Positions 1 through 8,933 of a stretch of DNA of 64,000 bases are shown here, piece after piece. A program made the position numbers and the translations under genes. The stretch's first letter is position 1, and the number at the start of each line of letters is the position of its first letter. Source of the DNA: Paraburkholderia agricolaris (GTDB lineage: Bacteria > Pseudomonadota > Gammaproteobacteria > Burkholderiales > Burkholderiaceae); assembly GCF_009455635.1 (NCBI RefSeq), contig NZ_QPER01000001.1, forward strand, positions 2,976,001-3,040,000, written 5' to 3'. The notes under the pieces were generated by a model. It saw only the letters and a program-made list of their open reading frames with translations. It did no database searches and was not told the origin of the DNA.

Positions 1-406
1 CTTCCTGTGGACCACGCCGCCGGGCGAAGCCTCTGCGCTGCGCCTGCGGGCCGATCCCGACGTTGCCGCGCACCGTACGCCACGGGTACAGGGTCGGGTC
101 CTGGAACACCACCACGCGCGACGGGTCGGGGCCCGCGATCGTGGCGCCGTCGGCCTGCACACTGCCTTGCGTCGGCGTATCGAGTCCCGCCACGAGACGC
201 AGCAAGGTGGACTTTCCACAACCGCTCGGACCCAGCAGCGCGACGAACTCGCCCGGCTCGACCGCGAAGCTGACATCCTGCAACACGGGCAACGCGGCGC
301 CGCGCAACGCGAATTGATGACTGACATGGCGCACGTCGATGCGCGCGCCGTCGCGAACCGGCGCTGCGGCGGCGTTCCGTTTCAGCACTTCGGGTACGGC
401 TACCAT
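1..406 (-). CDS. ABC transporter ATP-binding protein, SsuB/TauB type (C-terminus beyond the window)
   Basis: Only the first 135 residues are visible; the gene runs off the left edge. Walker A (GPSGCGKST) is at residues 59-67 and the Q-loop glutamine at about 102, in the sequence VVFQDPTLYPW. A FQ-x-x-x-L-x-PW arrangement there is typical of the nitrate/sulfonate/taurine (SsuB/TauB/NrtD) ATPases. It would energise the permease encoded immediately upstream: the ATG overlaps the permease stop by seven bases (ATGGTAG), which suggests translational coupling. No binding protein for this importer is visible, so it may lie off the left end. The family is clear, the substrate is inferred. Confidence 0.85.
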   Translation of the reverse strand, partial: MVAVPEVLKRNAAAAPVRDGARIDVRHVSHQFALRGAALPVLQDVSFAVEPGEFVALLGPSGCGKSTLLRLVAGLDTPTQGSVQADGATIAGPDPSRVVVFQDPTLYPWRTVRGNVGIGPQAQRRGFARRRGPQE

Positions 407-1458
407 TTGAGCAATCCTTTTTGCCACGCCAGCAAACGGTCACGCAGGCGAAACAGCAACGTGATCAGACCCGAGCACATCAGCGCCATGACCAGCAGCG
501 CGGCATACATATTCGAATAGGCCGCCCAGCCCTGGGCCCATTGCAGGTACCAGCCGAGTCCCGCTTTCACGCCCATCATTTCAGCGACGATCAGGACCGA
601 GAACGATGCGCCCAGCCCCATGAACAGACCGACGAATACCGACGGCAACGCCGCCGGAATCGCGACACGCAGGATCAGAAAAGCCGGTCGCGCGCCGAGC
701 GTGCGGGCGATGTCGTAATAGGCCGGGTTGACGCCGGCCACACCGGACCAGGTCAGGACGGCCACCGGAAAAGCGGTCGCCAGCGCGATCAGGAACACAC
801 TCGCGCTAAAGCTCGACGGAAAGAAGAAGAACGCCAGCGGCAACCACGCGGTAGCCGGCAGCGGTCCGATCAGGCGCAGCACCGGATGGACCCAGTAGCT
901 GACCGCTTGCGACCAGCCGATGCTCACCCCCGTCACGAAGCCTGCCGCCGCGCCCAGCACGTAGCCGTAAGCCAGTAGTCCAAACGAATGCACGACACTC
1001 GACCCCAGCCGCGGATAGTCTTCGGCATAGACGCCGATTAGCGCTTGCGGCGGCGCGAAAAAGGGCCGCGGCAGCCATTCGAGTTGCGCGGTGACCGCCT
1101 CCCATACGCTCACGCCGAGCGCCAGGGCGAGCAACCACGGCATGGCCGCGAGCCACGCATGGGTGCGCGTGGGCGTCCTTGCCTGAAGGGGCTGATTACG
1201 CCACCCGGCGACAGCCGTCGCAGCAGCGAATACGGCGAGCACCAGCTTGAGCGCGAGGTATTCTTTCGTGTACGGCCAGTCGTCCGCGCTCGGCCACCAT
1301 TCGGTCAGCGCGGCACTGCCGAGCCATGCCAGCGCCGCAAGACCGGCGATCCAGACGCCGCGTGAGAGTCCACGCCTTGCTATGGGGCGCGCGGCATCGT
1401 GAGGCTCCGCGCCGATAGCCGGAGCGCGCGTCGCGATCGATTCGAACTGAGTAGACAT
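400..1458 (-). CDS. ABC transporter permease, SsuC/NrtB type, with extended N-terminus
   Basis: Inner-membrane permease of 352 residues, longer than the usual 250-290 for SsuC/TauC. The extra length is an N-terminal section of roughly 100 residues containing about three hydrophobic segments before the conserved core. The core shows the cytoplasmic EAA-type loop (about residues 240-265, including DIARTLGARPAFLILRVAIP) that contacts the ATPase. It starts at an ATG and its stop overlaps the ATPase start. The FAD-dependent enzyme upstream on the same strand is separated by only 86 bases, so the three genes look like one transcription unit. Import of a sulfonate-like anion is inferred from family membership. 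Confidence 0.85.
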   Translation of the reverse strand: MSTQFESIATRAPAIGAEPHDAARPIARRGLSRGVWIAGLAALAWLGSAALTEWWPSADDWPYTKEYLALKLVLAVFAAATAVAGWRNQPLQARTPTRTHAWLAAMPWLLALALGVSVWEAVTAQLEWLPRPFFAPPQALIGVYAEDYPRLGSSVVHSFGLLAYGYVLGAAAGFVTGVSIGWSQAVSYWVHPVLRLIGPLPATAWLPLAFFFFPSSFSASVFLIALATAFPVAVLTWSGVAGVNPAYYDIARTLGARPAFLILRVAIPAALPSVFVGLFMGLGASFSVLIVAEMMGVKAGLGWYLQWAQGWAAYSNMYAALLVMALMCSGLITLLFRLRDRLLAWQKGLLKW

Positions 1459-1544
1459 AAAGGTTCCAGCCTCCTGCGTTGTTGAGCTCGCGTGAGTTCG
1501 TGCCCGCTTCCGGGTCCGCTTTGGAGCCCGCCTCTGGACGAACT

Positions 1545-2993
1545 TCAGGCGACGTCGGCCCGGTCGCGCTGCCAGACGCTCTGTGCGTAGACCGATTCGT
1601 CGAAATCCGCGGCGATGTCGCCATGAATACGTGCTTCATGCGCGTCCAGATCGGCGAGAAACAGATCGCGGCTGATGCGCTGCACCACGGCGGGAATGTC
1701 GCGCTTCATGCTCGGCACGTCGCCGACAGGCAAGCCGAAACTGACGAAGGCCGCCGGGTTGTAGACGTGAATGTTCTTCAGATAAGGCGCTTCACCCTCG
1801 ACCTTCTCGAGGTATTCGAGCGCGGCGCCGAGATACGGATGCGCGCCAAGCGTGTCGTCGTTATCGCCGGCGGCGGGCACGTATTGATCGCGCCACAGGC
1901 GGACATGTCCGGCGATCTGCGCCAGTTCCGGCCGCAGCGCGAGATCGATGGCATAACCCGTGCCGGCAATCACGAAATCGAATGTCAGCGACTCCCCCGC
2001 CACCTCGGTTTCGACGCGCCCGTTCCTGACGTCGACGTGCGACCACTGCGTGCCGGGATGCAGATGAAAGTTCGCAAACCGCGTGACGCGCTCCACCGCG
2101 TCGAGCGGCGGCGTCGAACCGGCGCGGCGAAAGCGCCGCGCCTGTGACCAGCGAATCGCGTCAGGCAGATGGAAATAGTTGTCGTACGCACCGGGATAGG
2201 CGCGAGCGCGAGTCACCGGCACCGAAGCAATCCGCTCACGCCGCGCGAACAGATGGACCTGCCCTGCACCGGCTTCGAGCGCCGTTGCTGCCGCATCGAA
2301 CGCGGAGGCCGCGCCGCCGATCACCGCGACGGATTTACCGCGCAGCGCGGCGAAATCGATTGCCTCGGAGGTGTGGGCAAGCAAGGTGGACGGCAGCGTT
2401 TTCAGCACAGCGGGAATGTTCGGTCCGCCATTGCCCGCGACGCCGTTGCCGAGCACGATCTTGCGCGCCGTCTCCACGACGCTCCGAACCGTGCCGCCGT
2501 CTCGGACGTCCAGATGCAAACGGAAATGCTCACCCTCCGGTTCGATTCGCGTGAGCCGGGTGCCGTAGCGAATCGGAATCTCGAGGAAATGCCGGTACCA
2601 CGCGAGATATTCCGCCCAGCGCGTACGCGCAATCCGATCGATCTCGCCATACGACTCGGCACCGAAGCGCGCTTCATACCACGCCTGAAAGCTCAACCCC
2701 GGCAGCCCCACTTCGGGACCCACCAACGATTTCGGGGTGCGCAGCTTGTTCATGCGGGCGCGATTCAGCCAGACGCCCGATTGGCCTTCATCGGCGGCGG
2801 CATCGATCACGCTGACCTGACCGATGCCGGCGCGTTGCAGCGCAAAGGCGAACGCCGTGCCGGTTTGTCCGCCGCCGACAATCACGACGTTATGGTCAAT
2901 ACCGTCGCGTGGCGGAACCCAGTTATCGGGTGCCGGGCCAATCAGCCGAAGTGTGTCGAGCGCATGCTGATCGGAGTGAGTGATTTGCGTCAT
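1545..2993 (-). CDS. FAD/NAD(P)-binding monooxygenase (flavin-containing type)
   Basis: A 482-residue cytoplasmic flavoprotein. Residues 36-45 form the FAD dinucleotide-binding motif (VVIVGGGQTG). A second glycine-rich motif (VAVIGGAASA, about 222-231) fits the NADPH site seen in class B flavin monooxygenases and lysine/ornithine N-hydroxylase relatives. I chose the ATG at 2993 instead of a further-upstream non-ATG start, because the extra 24 residues look non-coding and the family starts just before the Rossmann fold. It heads the operon with the SsuC/SsuB-like importer genes, so oxygenation of an imported sulfur compound is plausible, but no substrate can be read from the sequence. Confidence 0.8.
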   Translation of the reverse strand: MTQITHSDQHALDTLRLIGPAPDNWVPPRDGIDHNVVIVGGGQTGTAFAFALQRAGIGQVSVIDAAADEGQSGVWLNRARMNKLRTPKSLVGPEVGLPGLSFQAWYEARFGAESYGEIDRIARTRWAEYLAWYRHFLEIPIRYGTRLTRIEPEGEHFRLHLDVRDGGTVRSVVETARKIVLGNGVAGNGGPNIPAVLKTLPSTLLAHTSEAIDFAALRGKSVAVIGGAASAFDAAATALEAGAGQVHLFARRERIASVPVTRARAYPGAYDNYFHLPDAIRWSQARRFRRAGSTPPLDAVERVTRFANFHLHPGTQWSHVDVRNGRVETEVAGESLTFDFVIAGTGYAIDLALRPELAQIAGHVRLWRDQYVPAAGDNDDTLGAHPYLGAALEYLEKVEGEAPYLKNIHVYNPAAFVSFGLPVGDVPSMKRDIPAVVQRISRDLFLADLDAHEARIHGDIAADFDESVYAQSVWQRDRADVA

Positions 2994-3303
2994 GGAGTCG
3001 GGTTCGGCCAGAGAGTTGAACTGCAGACGGATACGTCGAAACCGGATGGCACGGCCATCGGACAATCAAGTATCGCGGCGCCGCGGGCTTACCCAAACCA
3101 ACAAATTTCGCTTTGCTTATTTGTTTCGGGGCGGTCGGCGCCCATTCGATCCCTGCCAGGAAAAACGAGCACTTTAATCGCATGGCGATTAATTGCATTT
3201 CAATGCGATTTTTTTACTTCTATGCTTTTTCTCAGGCAGCGCTGGTTTCGTCCCATTCGGGTCGCAGCCGAGTCGAAGCCGCCGCCCGATCAAGGAACCG
3301 GAA
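2994..3303. promoter_or_regulatory. Divergent intergenic region with inverted repeats
   Basis: This 310-base region separates the leftward FAD monooxygenase from the rightward GlcD-like oxidase and should hold promoters for both. It is clearly AT-richer than its surroundings around 3100-3235. It contains a perfect inverted repeat TAATCGC-ATG-GCGATTA at 3175-3191, followed by AATGCGATT at 3202-3210. The octamer ATGCGATT (or its complement) therefore occurs twice here and again upstream of the IclR gene. At 3103-3120 there is AAATTTCGCTTTGCTTAT, which resembles a stretch upstream of the porin. No convincing protein-coding ORF lies in the region. Confidence 0.5.
3175..3191. promoter_or_regulatory. 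Perfect 7-bp inverted repeat, candidate operator
   Basis: TAATCGC-ATG-GCGATTA is a palindrome with a 3-base centre, 113 bases before the GlcD-like start codon. It carries the octamer AATCGCAT, the reverse complement of ATGCGATT found at 3203-3210 and at 10760-10767 next to the IclR gene. This makes it a candidate site for the IclR-family regulator encoded at 9866. That link is an inference from shared sequence. Confidence 0.4.
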
Positions 3304-4731
3304 ATGAACCCAGTCGCGCCCTTGTTAGCCAGCCTGCAAACCGAACTCGGAGCGGACGCGATCCTGAGCGCCGAAGCCGACCTCGACGGCTTCATCGAGG
3401 ATTGGCGCGGCCGCTACAGGGCGCCGGCGCTCTGCGTTGCGCTGCCCTCGACGGCGGCGCAGGTGTCCGCGGTGGTTCGCCTGTGCGCGGCGCACGGCGT
3501 GCCGGTCCTGCCGCAAGGCGGCAACACCAGCCTGTGCGGCGGCGCCGTGCCCGCCGGCGAAGGTGCCCGGCCGGTCATCGTCAACCTGTCGCGGATGCGC
3601 CGGATTCGCTCGATCGACACGGCCAACGGCTCAATGGAAGTCGAAGCCGGCTGCGTGCTGAAGACCGTGCAGGATGCCGCCGCGGCCGAACAGCGGCTCT
3701 ATCCGGTAAGCCTCGGCGCCGAAGGCTCATGCCAGATCGGCGGCAATCTGTCGACGAATGCGGGCGGCACCGGTGTCCTGCGCTACGGCAATACGCGCGA
3801 CAACGTGCTCGGTCTCGAAGTGGTGCTCGCCGACGGCACGATCTGGAACGGCCTGCGGGCGCTGCGCAAAGACAACACCGGCCTCGATCTGAAGCATCTG
3901 TTCATCGGCACCGAAGGCACACTCGGCATCATCACGGCGGCCACGTTGAAGCTGCATCCGCTGCCGACGCATCACGCGCTTGCATGGTTCGCGCCTGTCG
4001 ATCCGGCGGCCGCGCTGCGTGTTCTCAGCCTGTTTCAGGCCGCCTGCGGTGCGCGCCTGAATGCCTTCGAAATGATCAACCGCCGCCAGCTCGAACTCGT
4101 GATCGAACACGTGCCCGAGCGCCGCAATCCGCTTGGCGAACTGCACGACTGGCACGTGCTGGTCGAACTCGCGGACACGCGCGGCGGCGAGGAAATGGCA
4201 GAACTGCTGCAACACACGCTCGAACAGGCCGCCGTTGAGGGCCTCATTGCCGACGCCGTGCTCGCCAGCAACGACACCCAGCGCGCCGCGCTTTGGGAGA
4301 TTCGCCACAGCGTATCCGAGGCGAACAAAAAAGGCGGCGTGGGCTTGACGACCGATTGCGCGGTGCCGGTGTCCGCGGTCCCCGCTTTCATCGAGCAGGC
4401 CACGCGCGCGGTCCATGCGCTCGTCCCCGGTCTCGAGATTCTGGTGGTCGCCCATCTCGGCGACGGCAACGCGCACTTCATTCCGTTCTTCAGCTTCGAC
4501 GCATGGCGTGAATTAGCGGACCCCGCTGCGATGGCTACCGCGATGCGCCGCTGCGTCAACGACGTCGCGCACGAATTGCACGGCACGTTCAGCGCCGAAC
4601 ACGGGGTCGGCCAGACCGGACTCAGCGAAATGGCTCACTACAAATCCGCCGCCGAACTGACTTTGATGCGCGCGGTAAAACAGGCGCTCGATCCGCAGCA
4701 GCTGTTCAACCCCGGCCGGTTGCTGCCGTGA
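3304..4731 (+). CDS. FAD-binding oxidoreductase, GlcD/D-2-hydroxyglutarate dehydrogenase family
   Basis: A 475-residue cytoplasmic flavoenzyme that should oxidise a D-2-hydroxyacid to the 2-oxoacid. The PCMH FAD-binding fold is shown by QGGNTSLCGG (71-80) and GGNLSTNAGG (146-155). The C-terminal FAD-oxidase domain carries the HLGDGNAH sequence usual for D-lactate, glycolate and D-2-hydroxyglutarate dehydrogenases. The ATG at 3304 was chosen because AAGGA lies just upstream and the domain begins there; the frame stays open further upstream without support. It precedes the Pot-like importer genes by 98 bases, so it may process what that importer brings in. The exact hydroxyacid is unknown. Confidence 0.85.
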   Translation: MNPVAPLLASLQTELGADAILSAEADLDGFIEDWRGRYRAPALCVALPSTAAQVSAVVRLCAAHGVPVLPQGGNTSLCGGAVPAGEGARPVIVNLSRMRRIRSIDTANGSMEVEAGCVLKTVQDAAAAEQRLYPVSLGAEGSCQIGGNLSTNAGGTGVLRYGNTRDNVLGLEVVLADGTIWNGLRALRKDNTGLDLKHLFIGTEGTLGIITAATLKLHPLPTHHALAWFAPVDPAAALRVLSLFQAACGARLNAFEMINRRQLELVIEHVPERRNPLGELHDWHVLVELADTRGGEEMAELLQHTLEQAAVEGLIADAVLASNDTQRAALWEIRHSVSEANKKGGVGLTTDCAVPVSAVPAFIEQATRAVHALVPGLEILVVAHLGDGNAHFIPFFSFDAWRELADPAAMATAMRRCVNDVAHELHGTFSAEHGVGQTGLSEMAHYKSAAELTLMRAVKQALDPQQLFNPGRLLP

Positions 4732-4829
4732 CGCCCTGCCCGGTGAACCGCCACGCGGTTTGAATTTTCGCCTTTCCGGTCTTCCGCTTATCCACGCTTC
4801 CCACGCTTGCCACTTTCCCTGGAGTCGTC

Positions 4830-5927
4830 ATGAAAAAGCAGCCCACACGCGATCAGATTCAGCAACCCGGCCGCCGCACGGCCATCAAGGCGGCGCTGGC
4901 AGGCACGGCGGCGGTCGCCTTCCCGTTCGTCTGGACACCGTCGCGCGCGGCCAGCAAACGGATCGTGATTCGTGACGACGGCGGTATCTACACGAAGGCC
5001 TACGGCGCGGTGTTCTACCGGCCGTTCACCGAGAAGACCGGCATCGAAGTGGTCGGCGTGCAGGCCAACGCCGAACCGACGGCGCTGATCAAGAGCATGG
5101 TCGACACCGGCAGCTACACCTGGGACATGGCGAAGATCAGCCAGCCGGCGATTCTTCTGCTGACCGGCGGCGGCAAGGACTACCTCGAAAAACACGGGCT
5201 GGAATCCGATCCGGTGATCGCCAAGATTCCTAAGCAATATATGTCGCCGTATGGCGTGGGCACCAATATCTACACCACCGTGCTCGCTTACCGCACCGAC
5301 GCGTTCAAAGGCCGCAAGGCGCCGAACTCATGGGCCGACATGTGGAACGTGAAAGACTTCCCGGGCCGCCGCGGCCTGCGCAAGTATCCGTTCGACACGA
5401 TGGAACAAGCCTTGATGGCCGACGGCGTAGCGACCGGCCAGGTCTATCCCTGCAACCTGGACCGCGGTTTCGCGAGCCTCTCGAAGATCGCGAAGCACGT
5501 CGACGTGTGGTGGACCACCGGCGCACAGGTCGAACAGATGCTGGGTTCAGGCGAAGTGGACATGATCAGCACGTGGGTGTCACGGGCGCAGTCGGCGATC
5601 GCCAATGGGGCGCCGGTCGGCATCGTCTGGAACCAGAATATCTGGGGGGTCGACAACTGGTCGATCCTGAAGGGCTCGCCGAACGCCAATGCATGCCGCG
5701 AGTTCATCAAGTTCGCCGCCGATCCGAAGCGCCAGGCCGCGCTGGTCGACTATTTCCCGGCGGGCGTTACGCAACCCGAAGCCTTCAATTTCATCAAGCC
5801 GGAGATCGCGAAAAACTGCCCGACTTATCCCCAGAACATGACCAACGGCCTGCATATCGATGCGAAGTACTGGCAGGAAAACCAGAGTGTCGCGCTCGAG
5901 CGGTTCAATCGCTGGATCCTGACGTAA
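4830..5927 (+). CDS. ABC transporter substrate-binding protein, PotD/spermidine-putrescine family
   Basis: A periplasmic binding protein of 365 residues. The N-terminus has a twin-arginine-like signal (GRRTAIKAALAG, arginines 15-16) and a likely cleavage site near residue 40 (SRAAS). The mature part fits the family that binds polyamines and also other small organic ligands. A GGAG ribosome site lies at 4821-4824 before the ATG. It is the first of three transporter genes in a row (binding protein, ATPase, fused permease). With a hydroxyacid oxidase, a DapA-family enzyme and an FMN oxidase around it, a polyamine is not the obvious ligand. Confidence 0.88.
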   Translation: MKKQPTRDQIQQPGRRTAIKAALAGTAAVAFPFVWTPSRAASKRIVIRDDGGIYTKAYGAVFYRPFTEKTGIEVVGVQANAEPTALIKSMVDTGSYTWDMAKISQPAILLLTGGGKDYLEKHGLESDPVIAKIPKQYMSPYGVGTNIYTTVLAYRTDAFKGRKAPNSWADMWNVKDFPGRRGLRKYPFDTMEQALMADGVATGQVYPCNLDRGFASLSKIAKHVDVWWTTGAQVEQMLGSGEVDMISTWVSRAQSAIANGAPVGIVWNQNIWGVDNWSILKGSPNANACREFIKFAADPKRQAALVDYFPAGVTQPEAFNFIKPEIAKNCPTYPQNMTNGLHIDAKYWQENQSVALERFNRWILT

Positions 5928-5970
5928 GCGCGCCGCCGCTCCCTGTCACCTTTTCACGGAGGCCGATTTC

Positions 5971-7068
5971 ATGTCCGCTTCGAATCTTCAGATCACGGGA
6001 CTCAGCAAACGTTACGGCGATTTCGTCGCGCTCGCGCCGACCAGTCTCGACGTCGCCGAGGGCGAATTCCTGACCTTGCTCGGGCCGAGCGGCTCAGGCA
6101 AGACCACCCTGCTCAGCCTGATTGCCGGCCTCGCCCTGCCGGATGAAGGCCAGATTCGCATCAATGGGGTGGACGTGACATACGGCGCGCCGTATGAACG
6201 CGACATCGGCATGGTGTTTCAGAACTACGCGCTGTTTCCGCACATGACGGTCGCGCAGAACATTGCGTTCCCGCTGCAGATGCGCAAGACCGACGCCAAG
6301 GCCACTCAGGACAAGGTGATGCAGGCGCTGGAGATGGTGCATCTGCCGCATGTGGCGCACCGCTATCCACGCGAGCTGTCCGGCGGCCAGCAGCAACGGA
6401 TCGCGCTCGCGCGCTGCATGGTCTACCGGCCGTCGATCATTCTGATGGACGAGCCGCTCGGCGCGCTCGACAAGAAACTGCGCGATCACATGCAGCTCGA
6501 AATCAAACGCATCCATCGCGAACTCGGTACGACGATCGTCTACGTAACGCACGATCAGGAAGAGGCCATGACCATGTCGGACCGCATCTGCCTGATGAAC
6601 GCGGGTTCGATCGCCCAACTCGGCACGCCGGCCGATCTGTATTTCCGGCCCAACAGCGTGTTCGTCGCGGACTTTCTCGGCGAGTCGAATCTGCTCGACG
6701 CGGTGGTTACGAGCCGGGCGGGCGATCAGGTGCAGATCAGCGTGCAAGGCGTCGCAAAAGGCGAGGCGATGGCCTACGACCCGGTGATCGGCAACGGCAA
6801 GACCGTCAAGCTGATGCTGCGCCCGCAGAACCTGCGCGTGCACGACGGGGCGAGCACGGACCCGGGCAACGGCGGCAGTCTGTCGGCGAAACTCACCGAC
6901 ATCATGGTGACCGGCAGCATGACGAAGCTCTATCTCGAGCCGCATACCGCCAACGCCGCACCGCTCGTCGCCGCCTTCCCCACCAACCGTTTCGGCAGTC
7001 AGTACGAAGTCGGGCAAACGCTCGGCCTGTCGTGGCTCGCCGCCGACGCCGTCGCGATCGCGGGGTAA
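5971..7068 (+). CDS. ABC transporter ATP-binding protein, PotA family
   Basis: A 365-residue ATPase subunit. Walker A (GPSGSGKTT) is at 38-46, the Q-loop at FQNYALFP (83-90), the signature LSGGQQQR at 136-143 and Walker B (IILMDEP) at 156-162. The remaining C-terminal third is a TOBE-type regulatory domain, as in PotA and other polyamine or iron importers. A strong ACGGAGG site precedes the start. Only three bases separate its stop from the fused permease start, so the two are surely co-translated. Confidence 0.92.
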   Translation: MSASNLQITGLSKRYGDFVALAPTSLDVAEGEFLTLLGPSGSGKTTLLSLIAGLALPDEGQIRINGVDVTYGAPYERDIGMVFQNYALFPHMTVAQNIAFPLQMRKTDAKATQDKVMQALEMVHLPHVAHRYPRELSGGQQQRIALARCMVYRPSIILMDEPLGALDKKLRDHMQLEIKRIHRELGTTIVYVTHDQEEAMTMSDRICLMNAGSIAQLGTPADLYFRPNSVFVADFLGESNLLDAVVTSRAGDQVQISVQGVAKGEAMAYDPVIGNGKTVKLMLRPQNLRVHDGASTDPGNGGSLSAKLTDIMVTGSMTKLYLEPHTANAAPLVAAFPTNRFGSQYEVGQTLGLSWLAADAVAIAG

Positions 7069-7071
7069 GCG

Positions 7072-8907
7072 ATGAACCATTCCGCTCTGAGCGCGCGCCC
7101 TTCTCAACCCGCGGGACCGGCGCAGCCCATCCAGCCCGCGCCGCGCCGGGCCGCCTGGCGCGCGTGGCTGAAGCCCGGCGCGAAAGGCGCGCCGCTCGTC
7201 GTGCTGCTGCTTGTGATGCTGGTCTATCCGGTCGGCCAGCTCCTGCTGCTCAGCATTCACAACGACACCGGCTTCACGCTGATCGAATACAAGCGGCTAT
7301 TCGCGTCGTCGGTGTATGTGGACGTACTGCTGATCACGCTGAAAGTGTCGCTATGGACCACGTTCTTTTCGGTGCTGACCGGCTATCCGATCGCGTATCT
7401 GATTTCGTCGGCGAGCCGGGCACGCAAGAACCGCCTGCTGTTCTGGGTCCTGCTGTCGTTCTGGACCAGCTTTCTCGTGCGCACGTTTGCGTGGGTCGTG
7501 CTGCTCGGGCGCAACGGTGTCATCAATCAACTGCTGCTCAAACTCGGCATCATCGACGCACCGCTGAGCCTGCTCTATCACTTTTCCAGCGTGATCGTCG
7601 GCATGGTGCATGCGCTGATGCCGCTCGCGGTGCTGACCATGCTGTCGGTCATGGAGAACATCGACCGGCGCCTGCCGAGCGCCGCGGCCACGCTGGGCGC
7701 GCGTCCCGGCACCGTGTTCTGGAAGGTGTATTTCCCGCTGTCGCTGCCAGGCGTCGCGGCCGGCGCCCTGATGGTGTTCGTCACCGCGATCGGCTTCTTC
7801 ATCACGCCGACGCTGCTGGGCGGCCGCCATCAAACGATGATCACTCAACTGATCATCGATCAGGTCATGCAGGCGCTGAACTGGGGCTTTGCCGGCGCGA
7901 TTTCGGTGCTGCTGCTCGCAGTCGTGCTGGTCGTCTTCCTGGTGTACGACCGCATGGTGGGCCTCTCGACCATGGCGGGCGAAAGCGCGGGCGCGAAAGG
8001 CTCACGCGCGGGCGGCTGGAGCCGCAAGCTCGGCGAGCTGATCCTGAGCGCGCTCGGCAATGCAACGGACGCCTTGCTCGCCCTCCTGCCCCGCTCGCGC
8101 GCCGGCCGCAAACGCAATGCGCCGGGCAGCGGCGAAAGCCTGACACTGCGCGTGATCGTGTTTCTGCTGCTGGTGTTTCTCAGCGCACCGGCCTTCCTGA
8201 TGATCCCACTGTCGTTCGATTCGGCCTCCGGGCTGGCATGGCCGCCGCACGGATTCTCGCTGCAATGGTATCGGCAGATCGTCGATTCGCCGCTGTGGAT
8301 GCAGGCGATCACACGCTCGATGCTGGTAGGGCTCGGCACCGGTTTGCTGTCGATGCTGATCGGTACGCCCGCCGCATTCCTGCTGGTACGCGGCGGCATG
8401 CGCGGCAAGGCGGCCATGCTGGCATTCGTGCTCTCGCCGATCGTCGTGCCGCGCATGATCATCGCGGTCGGCATCTTCTATTTCTTCGCGAAGATCGGCC
8501 TCGTCGGCTCGTCGCTCGGCCTGGTACTGGCTCACACGACGGTCGCCGTGCCCTACGTCGTGATCACGATGATGGCCGTGCTGCGCAACTACGACACCCG
8601 TCTCGATCTCGCCGCGCAGAGCATGGGCGCGCGTCCGTGGGCCACCCTGCGCCGCGTCACCTTTCCGATTCTGGGCGCGGGTTTGATGTCCTCGTTCCTG
8701 TTCGCGTTCGCGACCTCGTTCGATGAACTGACCATCGCGCTCTTCACCTCGGGCGGCCTCAGTACGACCTTGCCCAAGCAGTTCTGGGACGAAATCACGA
8801 TGCAGATCTCGCCGGTCATCGCTGCCGTATCGACCTGCCTCTTCATCTTTATCGCGGCGCTCATCTGGGTCGCGGACCGTTTGCGCCGGCGCAGCCTCGC
8901 CGCCTGA
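7072..8907 (+). CDS. Fused ABC transporter permease (PotB-like + PotC-like in one chain)
   Basis: A 611-residue inner-membrane protein that joins two permease domains usually encoded separately. The first half (about 35-300) has PotB-like segments and an EAA loop around ENIDRRLPSAAATLGARPG. A hydrophilic linker rich in Gly, Ala, Arg and Ser (about 300-360) follows. The second half (about 360-605) has PotC-like segments and its own EAA loop (DTRLDLAAQSMGARP). The reading frame runs through without a stop, so this is a true fusion in this sequence. It presumably forms the whole transmembrane channel as a single chain with the ATPase upstream. Confidence 0.9.
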   Translation: MNHSALSARPSQPAGPAQPIQPAPRRAAWRAWLKPGAKGAPLVVLLLVMLVYPVGQLLLLSIHNDTGFTLIEYKRLFASSVYVDVLLITLKVSLWTTFFSVLTGYPIAYLISSASRARKNRLLFWVLLSFWTSFLVRTFAWVVLLGRNGVINQLLLKLGIIDAPLSLLYHFSSVIVGMVHALMPLAVLTMLSVMENIDRRLPSAAATLGARPGTVFWKVYFPLSLPGVAAGALMVFVTAIGFFITPTLLGGRHQTMITQLIIDQVMQALNWGFAGAISVLLLAVVLVVFLVYDRMVGLSTMAGESAGAKGSRAGGWSRKLGELILSALGNATDALLALLPRSRAGRKRNAPGSGESLTLRVIVFLLLVFLSAPAFLMIPLSFDSASGLAWPPHGFSLQWYRQIVDSPLWMQAITRSMLVGLGTGLLSMLIGTPAAFLLVRGGMRGKAAMLAFVLSPIVVPRMIIAVGIFYFFAKIGLVGSSLGLVLAHTTVAVPYVVITMMAVLRNYDTRLDLAAQSMGARPWATLRRVTFPILGAGLMSSFLFAFATSFDELTIALFTSGGLSTTLPKQFWDEITMQISPVIAAVSTCLFIFIAALIWVADRLRRRSLAA

Positions 8908-8933
8908 ACCCCATTCATTCACCGAGACTCTTC

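Noticed and set aside
2169..4238. A 689-codon open frame on the plus strand across the FAD monooxygenase and the GlcD-like gene
   Set aside because: It is antisense to one gene and out of frame with the other, has Arg/Ala/Pro-rich shadow composition, and no domain similarity.
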